The notes beneath the pieces are model-generated. The model ran no database searches. It was given only the letters and a program-made list of their open reading frames with translations, and was not told the DNA's origin. The position numbers and the translations under genes are program-made. Positions 15,664 to 24,946 of a DNA stretch of 64,000 nucleotides are shown here, piece by piece (the first letter of the stretch is position 1; each line of letters begins with the position of its first letter). The stretch lies in NCBI GenBank assembly GCA_015066385.1, contig SVOJ01000016.1, positions 1 to 64,000 on the forward strand. Reading direction: 5' to 3'. This DNA comes from Oscillospiraceae bacterium (GTDB taxonomy: Bacteria > Bacillota > Clostridia > Oscillospirales > Acutalibacteraceae).

Positions 15664-17053
15664 CATGAATGTACGCGAAACTTTGACCGAAAAAGAACGG
15701 TTAAGGCTTGAAAGAATCGACAAGCTCGATGCAAACAAGCGCCGTAAAAAAGTCATCTTTGCAGCAATTACGGCCATTCTGATTCTGTTCTTCGTTGTCG
15801 GTACTGTTTTCGGCGGGATGTATATTTTGAGTTACGAAGGCACGCAGGAACTGCCCGCCGCAGAAATCGAATATCCCGCTTTGCCTGCAACCGAAACTGA
15901 CATTTATGCCGATTTTGCACAGCTTTTGCAAGACACCAAGGTTTTCAGCGGAACAAAACTTGACGTTTTGTTTGATGTGTCCTTACCCGAAGACAGCATT
16001 GCCGTCACCGGTGACAACGCAGAAAGCCTGCTTACTTATCTTAAATACATCCGATCTTCCGCAGAAGGCAAGCTGTCTGCTTGTTATGAAGACGAAAGAC
16101 ACACAGGTGTCTACGGAGAAGATTTTTCGACTCTTACGGCACTCGCATTCTTCAATGAACAGGACTTCACCAAAGCCGAAGCTGTCGTGAATGAAGAAAA
16201 TGCGAATGACCTGAAATATGTGTTCACCTTTGACGGTTGTGCGTATGAGAAAAAAGAAGCAAGCCCTGTGTTTACTTCTTTTGACCTTGCCGCCGCAGAA
16301 TCTGCCATCATCGCCATGAAAGAACTGTTTGCAGATGTTGCAACGGTCGGTGAAGCAGAACTTGCGTATGAAGATTTTGTGTGCACCGCGGAGGTTGACC
16401 GTCCGGCAGATACCCTTCAAAACTTCCGCCAGACCCGTATCTGCAATGTTACATTGCCGTTGACCTTTACAGGCGACTATGCCGCTTTCGGTGAAGTTAC
16501 CTTGCAGTTTAAGGTGCAGCTCAATAAAACATTCCGATTCACCCGCGTTTCATTCAGTTTTAAAGATGATGTTTATTACATTGAAAAAGGTTCTTCCGAC
16601 GAACTGAAAACAAGCGTTGTGTCCGATGAATCTCCCGCCGATGTTGTCATCACCTTCACTTCGTCCGATGAATCCGTCCTTACCATTGACGGGACCTTCT
16701 TTAAGGGTGTAAAGGTCAGCCCGGACCCCGTCACCGTAACAGGCTCTTACACCTATAATGGTGTGACTTACACAGACACCTGCCTGTTCTGGGTGCGTGT
16801 TCCCGCGGAAGGTATCAAGATGGACACCAAGGAACTTGCCCTCTCAAAGGGAGAAACAAGTGCACTTTCCGCCACATTCTCACCCGCAGATGCAACCATC
16901 ACAACGCTTTATTGGTTCACTTCCGATGAATCGGTTGCCACCGTCGATGAAAACGGTGTTGTAACGGCTGTCGGTACAGGTGAAACAACCGTTTATTGTG
17001 TCACACTTGACGGTAATTACAAATCCGTCTGCACTGTAACAGTCACAGAATAA
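15656..17053 (+). CDS. membrane-anchored Big_2 (bacterial Ig-like) protein
   Basis: This 465-residue protein has a charged cytoplasmic N-terminus (1-33, rich in Lys/Arg/Glu), one transmembrane helix (about 34-57, VIFAAITAILILFFVVGTVFGGMY) and a large outer region. The final 85 residues form a Big_2 domain: IKMDTKELALSKGETSALSA, then TTLYWFTSDESVATVDENG and VTAVGTGETTVYC. A second, weaker Ig-like unit precedes it (ADVVITFTSSDESVLTIDG, about 330-385). The middle (60-330) is unrecognised. Position in an operon with a zinc-ribbon membrane protein, a sugar symporter and a cation transporter suggests a cell-surface binding or structural role. Confidence 0.75.
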   Translation: MADMNVRETLTEKERLRLERIDKLDANKRRKKVIFAAITAILILFFVVGTVFGGMYILSYEGTQELPAAEIEYPALPATETDIYADFAQLLQDTKVFSGTKLDVLFDVSLPEDSIAVTGDNAESLLTYLKYIRSSAEGKLSACYEDERHTGVYGEDFSTLTALAFFNEQDFTKAEAVVNEENANDLKYVFTFDGCAYEKKEASPVFTSFDLAAAESAIIAMKELFADVATVGEAELAYEDFVCTAEVDRPADTLQNFRQTRICNVTLPLTFTGDYAAFGEVTLQFKVQLNKTFRFTRVSFSFKDDVYYIEKGSSDELKTSVVSDESPADVVITFTSSDESVLTIDGTFFKGVKVSPDPVTVTGSYTYNGVTYTDTCLFWVRVPAEGIKMDTKELALSKGETSALSATFSPADATITTLYWFTSDESVATVDENGVVTAVGTGETTVYCVTLDGNYKSVCTVTVTE

Positions 17054-17067
17054 AGGAGGGAACGAAG

Positions 17068-18690
17068 ATGTCGAATTTGTCAACAAAAGAAAAATTAGTC
17101 AACCGTTTCCTCAAAGCGGATGACTATTCCGCCGCAACACTCGACCGGGGTATTCTGCAGAAATACGAAAAACTCGCAGTCGATGTTTACAGCATCCGTC
17201 AGGTGTCCGTCGGAGAACTGACATGGATGGCAATTCAGCGGTTTTCAAGATCTTTGAAAGTCGGTCTTGATAACTATGCAAATATGTATTACACCAAGGT
17301 GCTCAAGATTGACCTGTCTTATGTCACGGTCATCAAAGCCCTCATCAGTGTTTACGATACCCTCAACAACCCCCTTATGGGGATTGTGTATGACCGCACC
17401 CGTACCCGCTGGGGCAAGGCAAGACCCTATGTGCTGACCACACCCCTGCCGTTTTTTCTGATCACCGCCCTGCTCTACAGCGGTGCTTTGCTGATTCCTT
17501 CGGAACAGATCAACGACCCCAAACGCATTTTGTATCTGTTCTTTATGTTGTTTTTACAGGAAACCTTCTCCACCATTTTCAATATTCCGACCGATAACTA
17601 TCCGACGTTGCAGTCACCATGCCCATCAGACAGAATTGCCGTGTCGCTCGTGCAGAGTTATGCCTATGCCTACGGCGGCGACCTGATTTCCACCCTTTAT
17701 ATTTCGCTGATGTCGCTGAATAACTCCGGAACCCTGCCGATTTCGCAACCGCTGATGTTCTCTGTGATCGGTTTTGTGACTGCCTTCTTCGGTACCGTCG
17801 GTACCATGGGGGTTGCACTCAAATGCCCCGAGCGTGTTCTGTTGCAACCCAAACCCGCCCCGCTTACAAAGACGATGTTCTATGTGCTCAAAAACAAATA
17901 CGCCATGCGTAATGTTGTGGCAGGGTTCTTCAACAGTGCATGGAGCAACGGCGGTTATTCATGGGACGTTATCACACAGCTTGAAATCTTCGGCGGTGCG
18001 TTGCACATTATGCCGCTTTACATTTTCTATCACATCTGTAATGTGCTTTCCATCGCATTCATCAAGCCCATCCGTGAACGCTTCAAAACTTTCCGCAGTG
18101 CCGTTATCGTTATGCGACTGACGGATGCGGTGCTGAATGTCATCTGGGCAGTCGGCGGCTGGATCACCATGCCGCAGAAAAAATGGTGGCTCAGCGGTAT
18201 CTGGTTCTGCATCGGCTATGGCCTGAACGGCTTGAACAATGCACCTGCCACTGCACTTGAAGGTGAAATCGGCCGCGAAATCAACGACTATACCGAATAT
18301 CTGACGGGTGAACGTCCCGACGGCACGTTCGGATTGCTGACAGATTATATCAACAAGCTGACCCAGCCCATCAACACCATGCTCGCCCTTGCCGTTATCA
18401 AGTGGACGGGGTACGATACCACCCTCGACACCACCTACTGGGCACAGGATTCCGTGGATGTTTATCGCAAGGTATTTGCGCTGTATGCCATCGGCAATCT
18501 TGTTCCGCACATCATCAGCACCATCCCGCTGTTCTTCTATGACCTTGACGGCAAACGGAAAGAGGAAATGTACAAAGCCCTCAACGAGCGCCGCATGATG
18601 ATTGCCAAGGAAAACCAGGGCAAACTCAGCGAAGATATGGCCATGCTTGTTGAAATGCTCAGCGAAGAAAAACAATCAGAAACGGATTAA
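17068..18690 (+). CDS. GPH-type cation symporter (MFS, glycoside-pentoside-hexuronide family)
   Basis: This 540-residue membrane transporter carries the GPH hallmark DTLNNPLMGIVYDRTRTRWGKARPYVL in the loop after the second helix, which marks MFS_2 family members that couple glycoside, pentoside or hexuronide uptake to H+ or Na+. About 12 hydrophobic segments follow. It is some 80 residues longer than typical, with an extended cytoplasmic N-terminus (1-50) and a charged C-terminal tail. The substrate is unknown. RBS AAAGGAGGG precedes it, and it is the third gene of the run from 14782. Confidence 0.82.
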   Translation: MSNLSTKEKLVNRFLKADDYSAATLDRGILQKYEKLAVDVYSIRQVSVGELTWMAIQRFSRSLKVGLDNYANMYYTKVLKIDLSYVTVIKALISVYDTLNNPLMGIVYDRTRTRWGKARPYVLTTPLPFFLITALLYSGALLIPSEQINDPKRILYLFFMLFLQETFSTIFNIPTDNYPTLQSPCPSDRIAVSLVQSYAYAYGGDLISTLYISLMSLNNSGTLPISQPLMFSVIGFVTAFFGTVGTMGVALKCPERVLLQPKPAPLTKTMFYVLKNKYAMRNVVAGFFNSAWSNGGYSWDVITQLEIFGGALHIMPLYIFYHICNVLSIAFIKPIRERFKTFRSAVIVMRLTDAVLNVIWAVGGWITMPQKKWWLSGIWFCIGYGLNGLNNAPATALEGEIGREINDYTEYLTGERPDGTFGLLTDYINKLTQPINTMLALAVIKWTGYDTTLDTTYWAQDSVDVYRKVFALYAIGNLVPHIISTIPLFFYDLDGKRKEEMYKALNERRMMIAKENQGKLSEDMAMLVEMLSEEKQSETD

Positions 18691-18697
18691 CTTTTTT

Positions 18698-19876
18698 ATG
18701 ACGAAATTACTGCTTAAACTTTTTGTTCCCGCATATTCTGCACAGGAGCGTACCGAAAAGGTGCGCTCTTCTGTCGGTAAGCTCTCGGGTGCCGTCGGTA
18801 TCGTATGCAACATTTTACTGTGCCTGCTGAAATTGTTCATCGGCTCGGTAACCGGCTCGATTGCCATTACCGCCGATGCCATGAATAACCTCTCGGATGC
18901 AACCGGCTCGGTGGTAACACTGATCGGTTTCCGTCTTGCCGAAAAGCCCGCAGACGAAGAACACCCTTACGGCCATGCCCGGTTTGAATACTTGTCCGCT
19001 CTGGCTGTGGCGGCGCTGATTCTGATTATCGGCTTTGAACTTGCCAAAACCTCCGTGCAGAAGATTTTTGCCCCGACTCCAGTGGAATTCACCATCCCTG
19101 CCGCCGTTATTCTTGTGGTTTCGGTGTTTGTCAAACTGTGGCTGTTTTTGTTTAATCGCCGACTGGGGAAGGACATCAAGTCCAATGCCCTGCTTGCAAC
19201 CGCCGCAGACAGCCGCAATGATGCCATCTCCACCACTGCGGTTTTGCTGTGCTCGGTCTTGTCACTGTTTACGGAATTGCCGTTGGATGGCATTGTCGGT
19301 CTTGCGGTTGCACTGTTCATTCTTTACAGCGGCATCACCCTCGGCAAAGAAACCGTCAGTCCGCTGTTGGGCGAAAGTGCAGATGAAGAATTGCAGAATC
19401 TGATTGTCTCAATTCTTGAAAGTGAAGAAAAGGTGCTCGGCTACCATGACCTGATGGTGCACGACTACGGTCCGGGTCAGCGTTTTGCAAGTTGTCATGT
19501 GGAAATGGACTGTAGGGAAGATGCCATGTTCTGCCATGAACTCATTGATAATCTTGAACGTCGATGCTTGCTTGAACACAAGGTGCATCTTGTGATTCAC
19601 TATGACCCCATTGTGACGGATGATGAAGAACTTTCAGAATTGCGTTCACTTGTGGAACAGTTGTTGCAAAAACAGAATCCGCATATCACCATCCATGACT
19701 TCCGCATGGTCAAGGGGGATGGGCACACCAATCTCATTTTTGATATTGTACTGCCATCATCACTGATGCCCGAAAAGAAAAAAATCAAAAAACGGCTTGA
19801 CGAAGACATTGCCGCAAGCACGCAAAAGAAAATTTATACTGTTGTCACCTTCGATATGGGCGCTTTCAATATTTAA
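18698..19876 (+). CDS. cation diffusion facilitator (CDF) efflux protein
   Basis: This 392-residue protein starts at 18698, seven bases after the symporter stop; longer reading would run inside that gene. Six transmembrane helices occupy about 25-210, followed by a cytoplasmic domain of about 170 residues. Helix 2 has ADAMNNLSDATGS and helix 5 has ADSRNDAIST. The Asp/Asn pattern (DxxxN and DxxxD) instead of the His-Asp sites of zinc exporters suggests Mn2+ or Fe2+ as substrate, tentatively. HPYGHARFEYLSA after helix 2 is typical of the family. It ends at a terminator. Confidence 0.9.
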   Translation: MTKLLLKLFVPAYSAQERTEKVRSSVGKLSGAVGIVCNILLCLLKLFIGSVTGSIAITADAMNNLSDATGSVVTLIGFRLAEKPADEEHPYGHARFEYLSALAVAALILIIGFELAKTSVQKIFAPTPVEFTIPAAVILVVSVFVKLWLFLFNRRLGKDIKSNALLATAADSRNDAISTTAVLLCSVLSLFTELPLDGIVGLAVALFILYSGITLGKETVSPLLGESADEELQNLIVSILESEEKVLGYHDLMVHDYGPGQRFASCHVEMDCREDAMFCHELIDNLERRCLLEHKVHLVIHYDPIVTDDEELSELRSLVEQLLQKQNPHITIHDFRMVKGDGHTNLIFDIVLPSSLMPEKKKIKKRLDEDIAASTQKKIYTVVTFDMGAFNI

Positions 19877-19924
19877 AACAGGCAGGGACTTTGCATAACA
19901 CAATGCAACGTTCCTGTTTTTTTG
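19877..19924 (+). terminator. terminator after the CDF gene
   Basis: AACAGG...TTGCAT pairs with ATGCAA...CCTGTT in a long imperfect hairpin, followed by seven T. It ends the run of genes that began at 14782. Confidence 0.75.
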
Positions 19925-19940
19925 TGTTGCCTGTGCAGGC

Positions 19941-19969
19941 TTGATTTTAAAGGAGTTTTGTAGTATACT
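19941..19969 (+). promoter_or_regulatory. promoter of the GH3-family gene
   Basis: TTGATT (19941-19946) and TATACT (19964-19969) have a 17-base spacer. It places the transcript start near 19976 and supports the translation start at 20004. Confidence 0.65.
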
Positions 19970-20003
19970 TTACATGATTACTGACGAAAAGGACGAAGAC
20001 ACT

Positions 20004-21695
20004 ATGTCATTTAAACCGCACAGATATCTGTTCACAGCCTTCGGTGCGATGCTCGGTATCTGCGAACACATAAAATTGTATCTGTACAGTTTGCAGGCAA
20101 ATGCCATGCAGGCCCGTGTTCTGCACAGATTGATGCGTGACAATGCCAACACCGAATACGGCAAAAAGAACAATTTCAAAAAGGTAAAAACAGTCAGCGA
20201 TTATCAGAACACAGTTCCGCTTTCGACCTATGCCGATTACGAAGACTATGTACACCGCATGGCAAACGGCGAAAAAGGGCTCATCACCAACCGTTTTGTC
20301 CGCCGTTTTACCGAATCTTCGGGCAGTACCGGCAGAAGCAAGCTCGTTCCCATGTCAGGACACGCCGAATGGAACTGCCAGTGCTTCAGTTTTTCAGCTC
20401 CCGTTGGTTGTGCGGTCAAGTATTTTGCAAAACAGCACCGTGTTCTGCCTCCGCAAAGAGGACTTCTGACGGCTGAAATCAGTCGCCGTAAAGTGCCTGG
20501 CGGGACGGTGTCTTGCCTGTCCTCCATCCCGCTTCTCAATTTAAAACCCATCGTTCCGTTTTTTACAAGTTCGCCGACCGAAGTGCTGTTCCCCGAAGAC
20601 AATGTTGATATGGATATGCACTATGTTAAACTGCGCTTTGCCTTGCAGGATGAAGACATCAGCTACCTCGGAACCATTTTTATAACCACTCTTGAATCCA
20701 TGTTTTTCTACATGGAAGAAAATTGGGAGCTGCTGTGCAGGGATATTGAGCAGGGAACCATTGACAGCAGTATCCGTATGCCCGATCATATCCGTAAAAA
20801 ACTCGCCAAACGGCTTAAACCCCGTCCCGCACGTGCCGCCGAACTTCGCAAAGAGTTCGAAAAAGGCTTTGACGACCCCATTATTCCCCGTATCTGGAAA
20901 AAATGCAGTTGGCTGTATGGCATGGGTACGGGTGCGCTGTCGCACTATGCAAAAAAACTGCGCCGTTATATCGGTGAAGACATGCCCGTTCACTATCTCG
21001 GATATGCCGCCACCGAAGCACTCATGGCTGTGCCGATTGAACTGGACAGTTTTGAATACGTGCTTCTGCCGCACAATGCGTTTTTTGAATTTTTACCTTT
21101 GGATGCCCCCGAAGGAATGCGTCCGCTTACCATTTCGGAAGTGGAGGTCGGCAAAGAGTATGAACTTATCCTGACCAATTTAAGCGGATTTTACCGCTAC
21201 CGCATTGAAGATGTGGTGAAGGTGACGGGATTTTATCATCAACTTCCTAAGGTAACATTCTGTTACAGACTCAATCAGATCGCCAATATCAGCGGTGAAA
21301 AAGTCAATCAGATGGCTTTTGACGAGATCGTCGGCAACTTCTCCGAAAAAATGGACGAGCTGTTTGTCGGTTACAGCATCTATGCAGACCGCTCTACCTC
21401 TCCCGGGCATTATGTGCTGCTTATTGAAAGCACAAAAGAGCACACCCCCGCCGACGAAGCGGAATATGCACGCATTTTTGAAGAAACTTTCTGTGCAGGC
21501 AATGTGTCCGTCGGGCCGCTCATCAAAAGCGGTGCACTGGGGCACTGTGAAGTGAAGTTCCTGCAAAAAGGCACAAATGATGCCTATCGGGAACTTCTGC
21601 GATCCAACGGGGCGAATCTCAATCAGATCAAACCCATCAAGGTCATTACGACCGATGTGCAGAAAGAATTTTTCTTCACCCGCATTGTGAAGTAA
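20004..21695 (+). CDS. GH3-family acyl-adenylating / amide-forming enzyme
   Basis: This 563-residue member of the GH3 (auxin-responsive promoter) branch of the ANL superfamily adenylates a carboxylic acid and passes the acyl group to an amine. In plants this is jasmonate or auxin to amino acids; bacterial substrates are mostly unknown. The ATP loop is ESSGSTGRSKLVP near 103. The adenine/acyl motif GYAATEA is near 334, YRYRIEDVVKVTGF near 397, and NISGEKVNQ near 430. The RBS is weak (AAGGACG). It lies 12 bases upstream of an acyltransferase-like gene and heads a group with an acyl-CoA ligase and a ceramidase-like gene. N-acyl amide synthesis is the inferred role. Confidence 0.82.
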   Translation: MSFKPHRYLFTAFGAMLGICEHIKLYLYSLQANAMQARVLHRLMRDNANTEYGKKNNFKKVKTVSDYQNTVPLSTYADYEDYVHRMANGEKGLITNRFVRRFTESSGSTGRSKLVPMSGHAEWNCQCFSFSAPVGCAVKYFAKQHRVLPPQRGLLTAEISRRKVPGGTVSCLSSIPLLNLKPIVPFFTSSPTEVLFPEDNVDMDMHYVKLRFALQDEDISYLGTIFITTLESMFFYMEENWELLCRDIEQGTIDSSIRMPDHIRKKLAKRLKPRPARAAELRKEFEKGFDDPIIPRIWKKCSWLYGMGTGALSHYAKKLRRYIGEDMPVHYLGYAATEALMAVPIELDSFEYVLLPHNAFFEFLPLDAPEGMRPLTISEVEVGKEYELILTNLSGFYRYRIEDVVKVTGFYHQLPKVTFCYRLNQIANISGEKVNQMAFDEIVGNFSEKMDELFVGYSIYADRSTSPGHYVLLIESTKEHTPADEAEYARIFEETFCAGNVSVGPLIKSGALGHCEVKFLQKGTNDAYRELLRSNGANLNQIKPIKVITTDVQKEFFFTRIVK

Positions 21696-21707
21696 GGTGA
21701 TTTATAT

Positions 21708-22988
21708 ATGCCTCAAAAGAAAAAACTGAAAGCAGAACTGTACGACAATGTCAATCACCTTTGCCGACGGTATATGGACAGGGTGGCAAGATTTTATCTT
21801 TGCTATGACTTTGTTCCCGATGTGACTGCTTTGCAGAAAGCTATTCTTGCGTTATACGAACAAGCCCCCGTTTTTCATTCGCTTTTCAAAGCAAATCCCG
21901 TAAAACCCTATTGGCTTGTAACGGATTTTACCATTGACGATGTGCTGACGGTCAAAAAAACGGACAATTTGCAAAATGCCGCTATTTGTTTTTTAGAACA
22001 ACCTGTTGCCATAGACGAGCCCTCACAGATGAAAATTGCCCTTATTCACGATACGCAAAAATGCATTCTTGCATTCCGCTGGAATCACATGCTGATGGAC
22101 GGCGGCGGATTCAAACAGTTCACTGCGGATCTGTGTGCGGCTTACAATTATTTTGTGTCGGCGAGCGGAGAAAAACCCACCTTCCGCAACGGCACACGCA
22201 GGTATGATGCCGTTTATGCGGATATGCCGCAGGAAATGAAGAAAAAGGCAAAACAGCAAATCGCAGGTGTGTCTGCCCGTGAAAAAAGAACCCTGCCGTT
22301 TACGGAAAAGGACGGCACCGAGCAGACGCATATTGTATATCACAGTGTGTCGGCTGATGTCATGCAAAAAGCAATTGCCGTCGCAAAACAGAACGGTGCT
22401 ACAGTCAATGACCTGATGGCGGCGGCTTACATTGCGGCTGTGTATGCCCTGACGGGACAAGAAGAAAAGCCGCTGAACCTGTCTTGTGCTGTGGATTTGC
22501 GCCGATATATGAGAAATCCCGAAAAAATCGGTTACACCAATCACACCACGTTTATGTATTGCCGTGTGCCGCAACTCGGCAAAACGCCGCTTGACACCCT
22601 TTTGTCGGTTTCTGAAAGTAATAAAAAAAACAAAGCAGACCCGTTTTTAGGGCTTCACGGCATTCCGCTGTTGTCTTTTGCATATTCATCTATGATTTAT
22701 CAGCAGGCGGATGCGGTTGTGAAACTGTTTTACAACAATGCAAATCTTGCCCTGAGCAATGTCGGTGCGGTGGAACAATATAATTTTACTCTCGACGGTC
22801 ACCCTGTAACGGATGCACTTGTGGCAGGCGGTGCCAAGAAAAAACCCTGTGCCGCGGCAACGGCTTTGACCTGCAACGGGAAACTGACCATTTCCGTTTG
22901 CACACGCGGAAATGAAAAAGATGTTGCCATGTTGGGTAAATTTTTTGCAGAGTTTGAACACTATTTGCGTTCAATAGCACCGAAGTGA
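21708..22988 (+). CDS. condensation / wax-ester-type acyltransferase
   Basis: This 426-residue protein is of the CoA-dependent acyltransferase superfamily. It has the catalytic HxxxDG motif NHMLMDGGG (His127, Asp131), a second structural region VNDLMAAAYIAAVYAL, and AVDLRRYMRNP, which resembles the floor loop of condensation and PapA/WS-DGAT-like domains. LYNNANLALSNVG-like sequence near 345 matches the NxGxV-type strand of the C-terminal half. It would join an acyl thioester to an alcohol or amine. It follows the GH3 gene by 12 bases with no terminator, so the two are probably one transcript. The substrate is not readable. Confidence 0.75.
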   Translation: MPQKKKLKAELYDNVNHLCRRYMDRVARFYLCYDFVPDVTALQKAILALYEQAPVFHSLFKANPVKPYWLVTDFTIDDVLTVKKTDNLQNAAICFLEQPVAIDEPSQMKIALIHDTQKCILAFRWNHMLMDGGGFKQFTADLCAAYNYFVSASGEKPTFRNGTRRYDAVYADMPQEMKKKAKQQIAGVSAREKRTLPFTEKDGTEQTHIVYHSVSADVMQKAIAVAKQNGATVNDLMAAAYIAAVYALTGQEEKPLNLSCAVDLRRYMRNPEKIGYTNHTTFMYCRVPQLGKTPLDTLLSVSESNKKNKADPFLGLHGIPLLSFAYSSMIYQQADAVVKLFYNNANLALSNVGAVEQYNFTLDGHPVTDALVAGGAKKKPCAAATALTCNGKLTISVCTRGNEKDVAMLGKFFAEFEHYLRSIAPK

Positions 22989-23011
22989 ACAAATTTTTTC
23001 TTTTTTGAATA

Positions 23012-23040
23012 TTGACAAGCATCTTGCTGTAAAGTATAAT
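23012..23040 (+). promoter_or_regulatory. promoter of the acyl-CoA ligase gene
   Basis: TTGACA (23012-23017) and TATAAT (23035-23040) with a 17-base spacer make a perfect sigma-A promoter. It excludes an upstream ATG at 23005 as the start. Confidence 0.88.
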
Positions 23041-23073
23041 GCTTTACAAATTCAAAAAAAGGGAGTGAAAACG

Positions 23074-24813
23074 GTGGGAATTGTCAACGATTATATTACT
23101 AAAGTTGTCACAAAACTCAATGAGTATAAATACAACGCATCCAAACCCTGGTTGCAGTATTATGATCGCATGCCCGAGCACCTTGATTATTACAACGGCT
23201 CGATTTACGATATGGTCTATGATGCGGCTCTGAAATATCCGCACAATATTGCTCTCGAATATTTCAACACAAAAATCACCTATCAGGACTTCATACGCCA
23301 TGTTGACCGTGTTGCGGTTGCACTCAAAAAACTGGATGTTGTTGAAAACGAATGTGTCACCATCTGTATGCCGAATATGCCCGAATCAATCTATCTGATT
23401 TATGCGGTGAATAAAATCGGTGCAATCTGTAACATTCTGCATCCGATGCTGTCGGGGGAAGAAATTGCAAAGGCCATGTCCGCCACCAATTCCACCGTTC
23501 TGTTTGTAACGGATGTGTCATACGGTTCTGTCAAGGATCTGCAGGTTGATCACCTTGTTGTTTGCGAAGTATCGGCAAGTATGAATGTGTTTTTAAGAAC
23601 CGCATACAATCTGAAAAACAAAAAGAATCTTCGCTACAGTGATAATGTTCTGCGTTGGAAAGATTTTGTCAAAAAAGGTAATTTTGTCATTGATACTCAT
23701 GTCAGCCGTTCTCAGCGCAGTCCAGCCGTCATCATTTATTCGGGCGGTACAACGGGAAAAAGCAAGGGTATCATTTTGTCCAACCTCAATTTCAACTGCA
23801 TTGCCACACAATGTGAGGTGGTTTGCAAAGAAGCAAGACCCGGCAACTCCATTTTGTCGGCATTGCCCATTTTCCACGGCTTCGGTCTTTGCGTCTGCAT
23901 TCATGTGCCGTTGGCACTCGGGCTCAAATGCATTTTGATTCCTAAAATCGACACCAAGAAGATTCCGCAGACCATCAAATCCAAAAAACCGAATCTTCTG
24001 CCTGCCATTCCGTCCATGCTCAATATGATTGTCAATAGCAAAGACCCCGGTAACACAGCATTCCAGAGTGTCAAAGTCATCCTGTCGGGTGGCGATTATC
24101 TGAGTGACAAACTTGCAAGTGAAGTCATTTCTTGTTTCCGCCGCTGCGGTTCGACTGCACACATTCAGATCGGTTACGGCATGTCCGAAGCCACGGCTTT
24201 TGTGTCTGCAACAAATGAAAGTGTGCGCAGTATCGACAATATCGGCATTCCGAATCCCGATACCGACATCCGTATTTTTGACCCCGCAGGGGAAACGGAA
24301 TGCGAATACGGCACAGTCGGTGAAATCTGTGTCAACGGTCCGTCGGTTATGCTCGGTTATATCAATAATGATGAGGAAACCGCCATTGCGCTTCGCACCC
24401 ACCGCGACGGTAAAGTTTGGCTGCACACGGGCGACCTCGGTTATATGGATTCCAACGGTGTTTTGCATTATACATCCCGACTCAAACGCATGATCATTTC
24501 CAACGGTTACAACATTTATCCCGTTGAACTTGAGGAAGTTATCAATAAGTGCAAGTATGTTGCAACAAGCGTTGTTGTCGGCATTCGTCACAAAATCAAG
24601 CAGGAAGTTCCCAAAGCGGTCATCGTGCTCAAAAAAGGTGTTGAACAGACCGCCGAGATCGAAAAAGAGATCCGAGAGTATTGCAAAAAGAACCTTGCCC
24701 GCAATGCCATGCCCGCGGAATTTGAATTCCGTGCATCCCTGCCCGTGACCAAGATCGGTAAAATCAACTACCGAAAACTGCAGGAAGAACACGAGAAAAA
24801 AGAAAAAGATTAA
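23074..24813 (+). CDS. AMP-dependent acyl-CoA ligase
   Basis: This 579-residue ANL-superfamily ligase activates a fatty or other carboxylic acid to acyl-CoA. It starts at GTG 23074, seven bases after GGGAG and downstream of the promoter. Motifs are IIYSGGTTGKSKG (ATP loop, near 222), IQIGYGMSEATAF (near 367), TGDLGYMDSNGVLHYTSRLKR (hinge, near 451) and the catalytic Lys in TKIGKINYRKL (near 561). There is no signal or carrier domain. It sits between an acyltransferase and a ceramidase-like amidase, so it may supply or recycle the acyl chain of the same product. It has its own terminator. Confidence 0.9.
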   Translation: MGIVNDYITKVVTKLNEYKYNASKPWLQYYDRMPEHLDYYNGSIYDMVYDAALKYPHNIALEYFNTKITYQDFIRHVDRVAVALKKLDVVENECVTICMPNMPESIYLIYAVNKIGAICNILHPMLSGEEIAKAMSATNSTVLFVTDVSYGSVKDLQVDHLVVCEVSASMNVFLRTAYNLKNKKNLRYSDNVLRWKDFVKKGNFVIDTHVSRSQRSPAVIIYSGGTTGKSKGIILSNLNFNCIATQCEVVCKEARPGNSILSALPIFHGFGLCVCIHVPLALGLKCILIPKIDTKKIPQTIKSKKPNLLPAIPSMLNMIVNSKDPGNTAFQSVKVILSGGDYLSDKLASEVISCFRRCGSTAHIQIGYGMSEATAFVSATNESVRSIDNIGIPNPDTDIRIFDPAGETECEYGTVGEICVNGPSVMLGYINNDEETAIALRTHRDGKVWLHTGDLGYMDSNGVLHYTSRLKRMIISNGYNIYPVELEEVINKCKYVATSVVVGIRHKIKQEVPKAVIVLKKGVEQTAEIEKEIREYCKKNLARNAMPAEFEFRASLPVTKIGKINYRKLQEEHEKKEKD

Positions 24814-24819
24814 GTTAAA

Positions 24820-24851
24820 GCGGAGCTGTTGTTTGACAGCTTCGTTTTTTT
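24820..24851 (+). terminator. terminator of the acyl-CoA ligase gene
   Basis: CGGAGCTGT and ACAGCTTCG (with G-T pairs) form a stem from 24821 to 24844, followed by seven T. Confidence 0.75.
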
Positions 24852-24892
24852 GACAACCCGCAATTTGTTTACACATTGTTTCCAAAAAACAA

Positions 24893-24921
24893 TTGACACC
24901 TTATTTGTATTGCAGTAAAAT
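24893..24921 (+). promoter_or_regulatory. promoter of the ceramidase-like gene
   Basis: TTGACA (24893-24898) and TAAAAT (24916-24921) have a 17-base spacer. Confidence 0.75.
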
Positions 24922-24946
24922 AATGCTAAAGGAGAGTGAACAGAAA

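Noticed and set aside
23593..24885. 430-codon frame antisense to the acyl-CoA ligase
   Set aside because: It is low-complexity Phe/Asn/Asp-rich translation of the reverse strand, without domain features.
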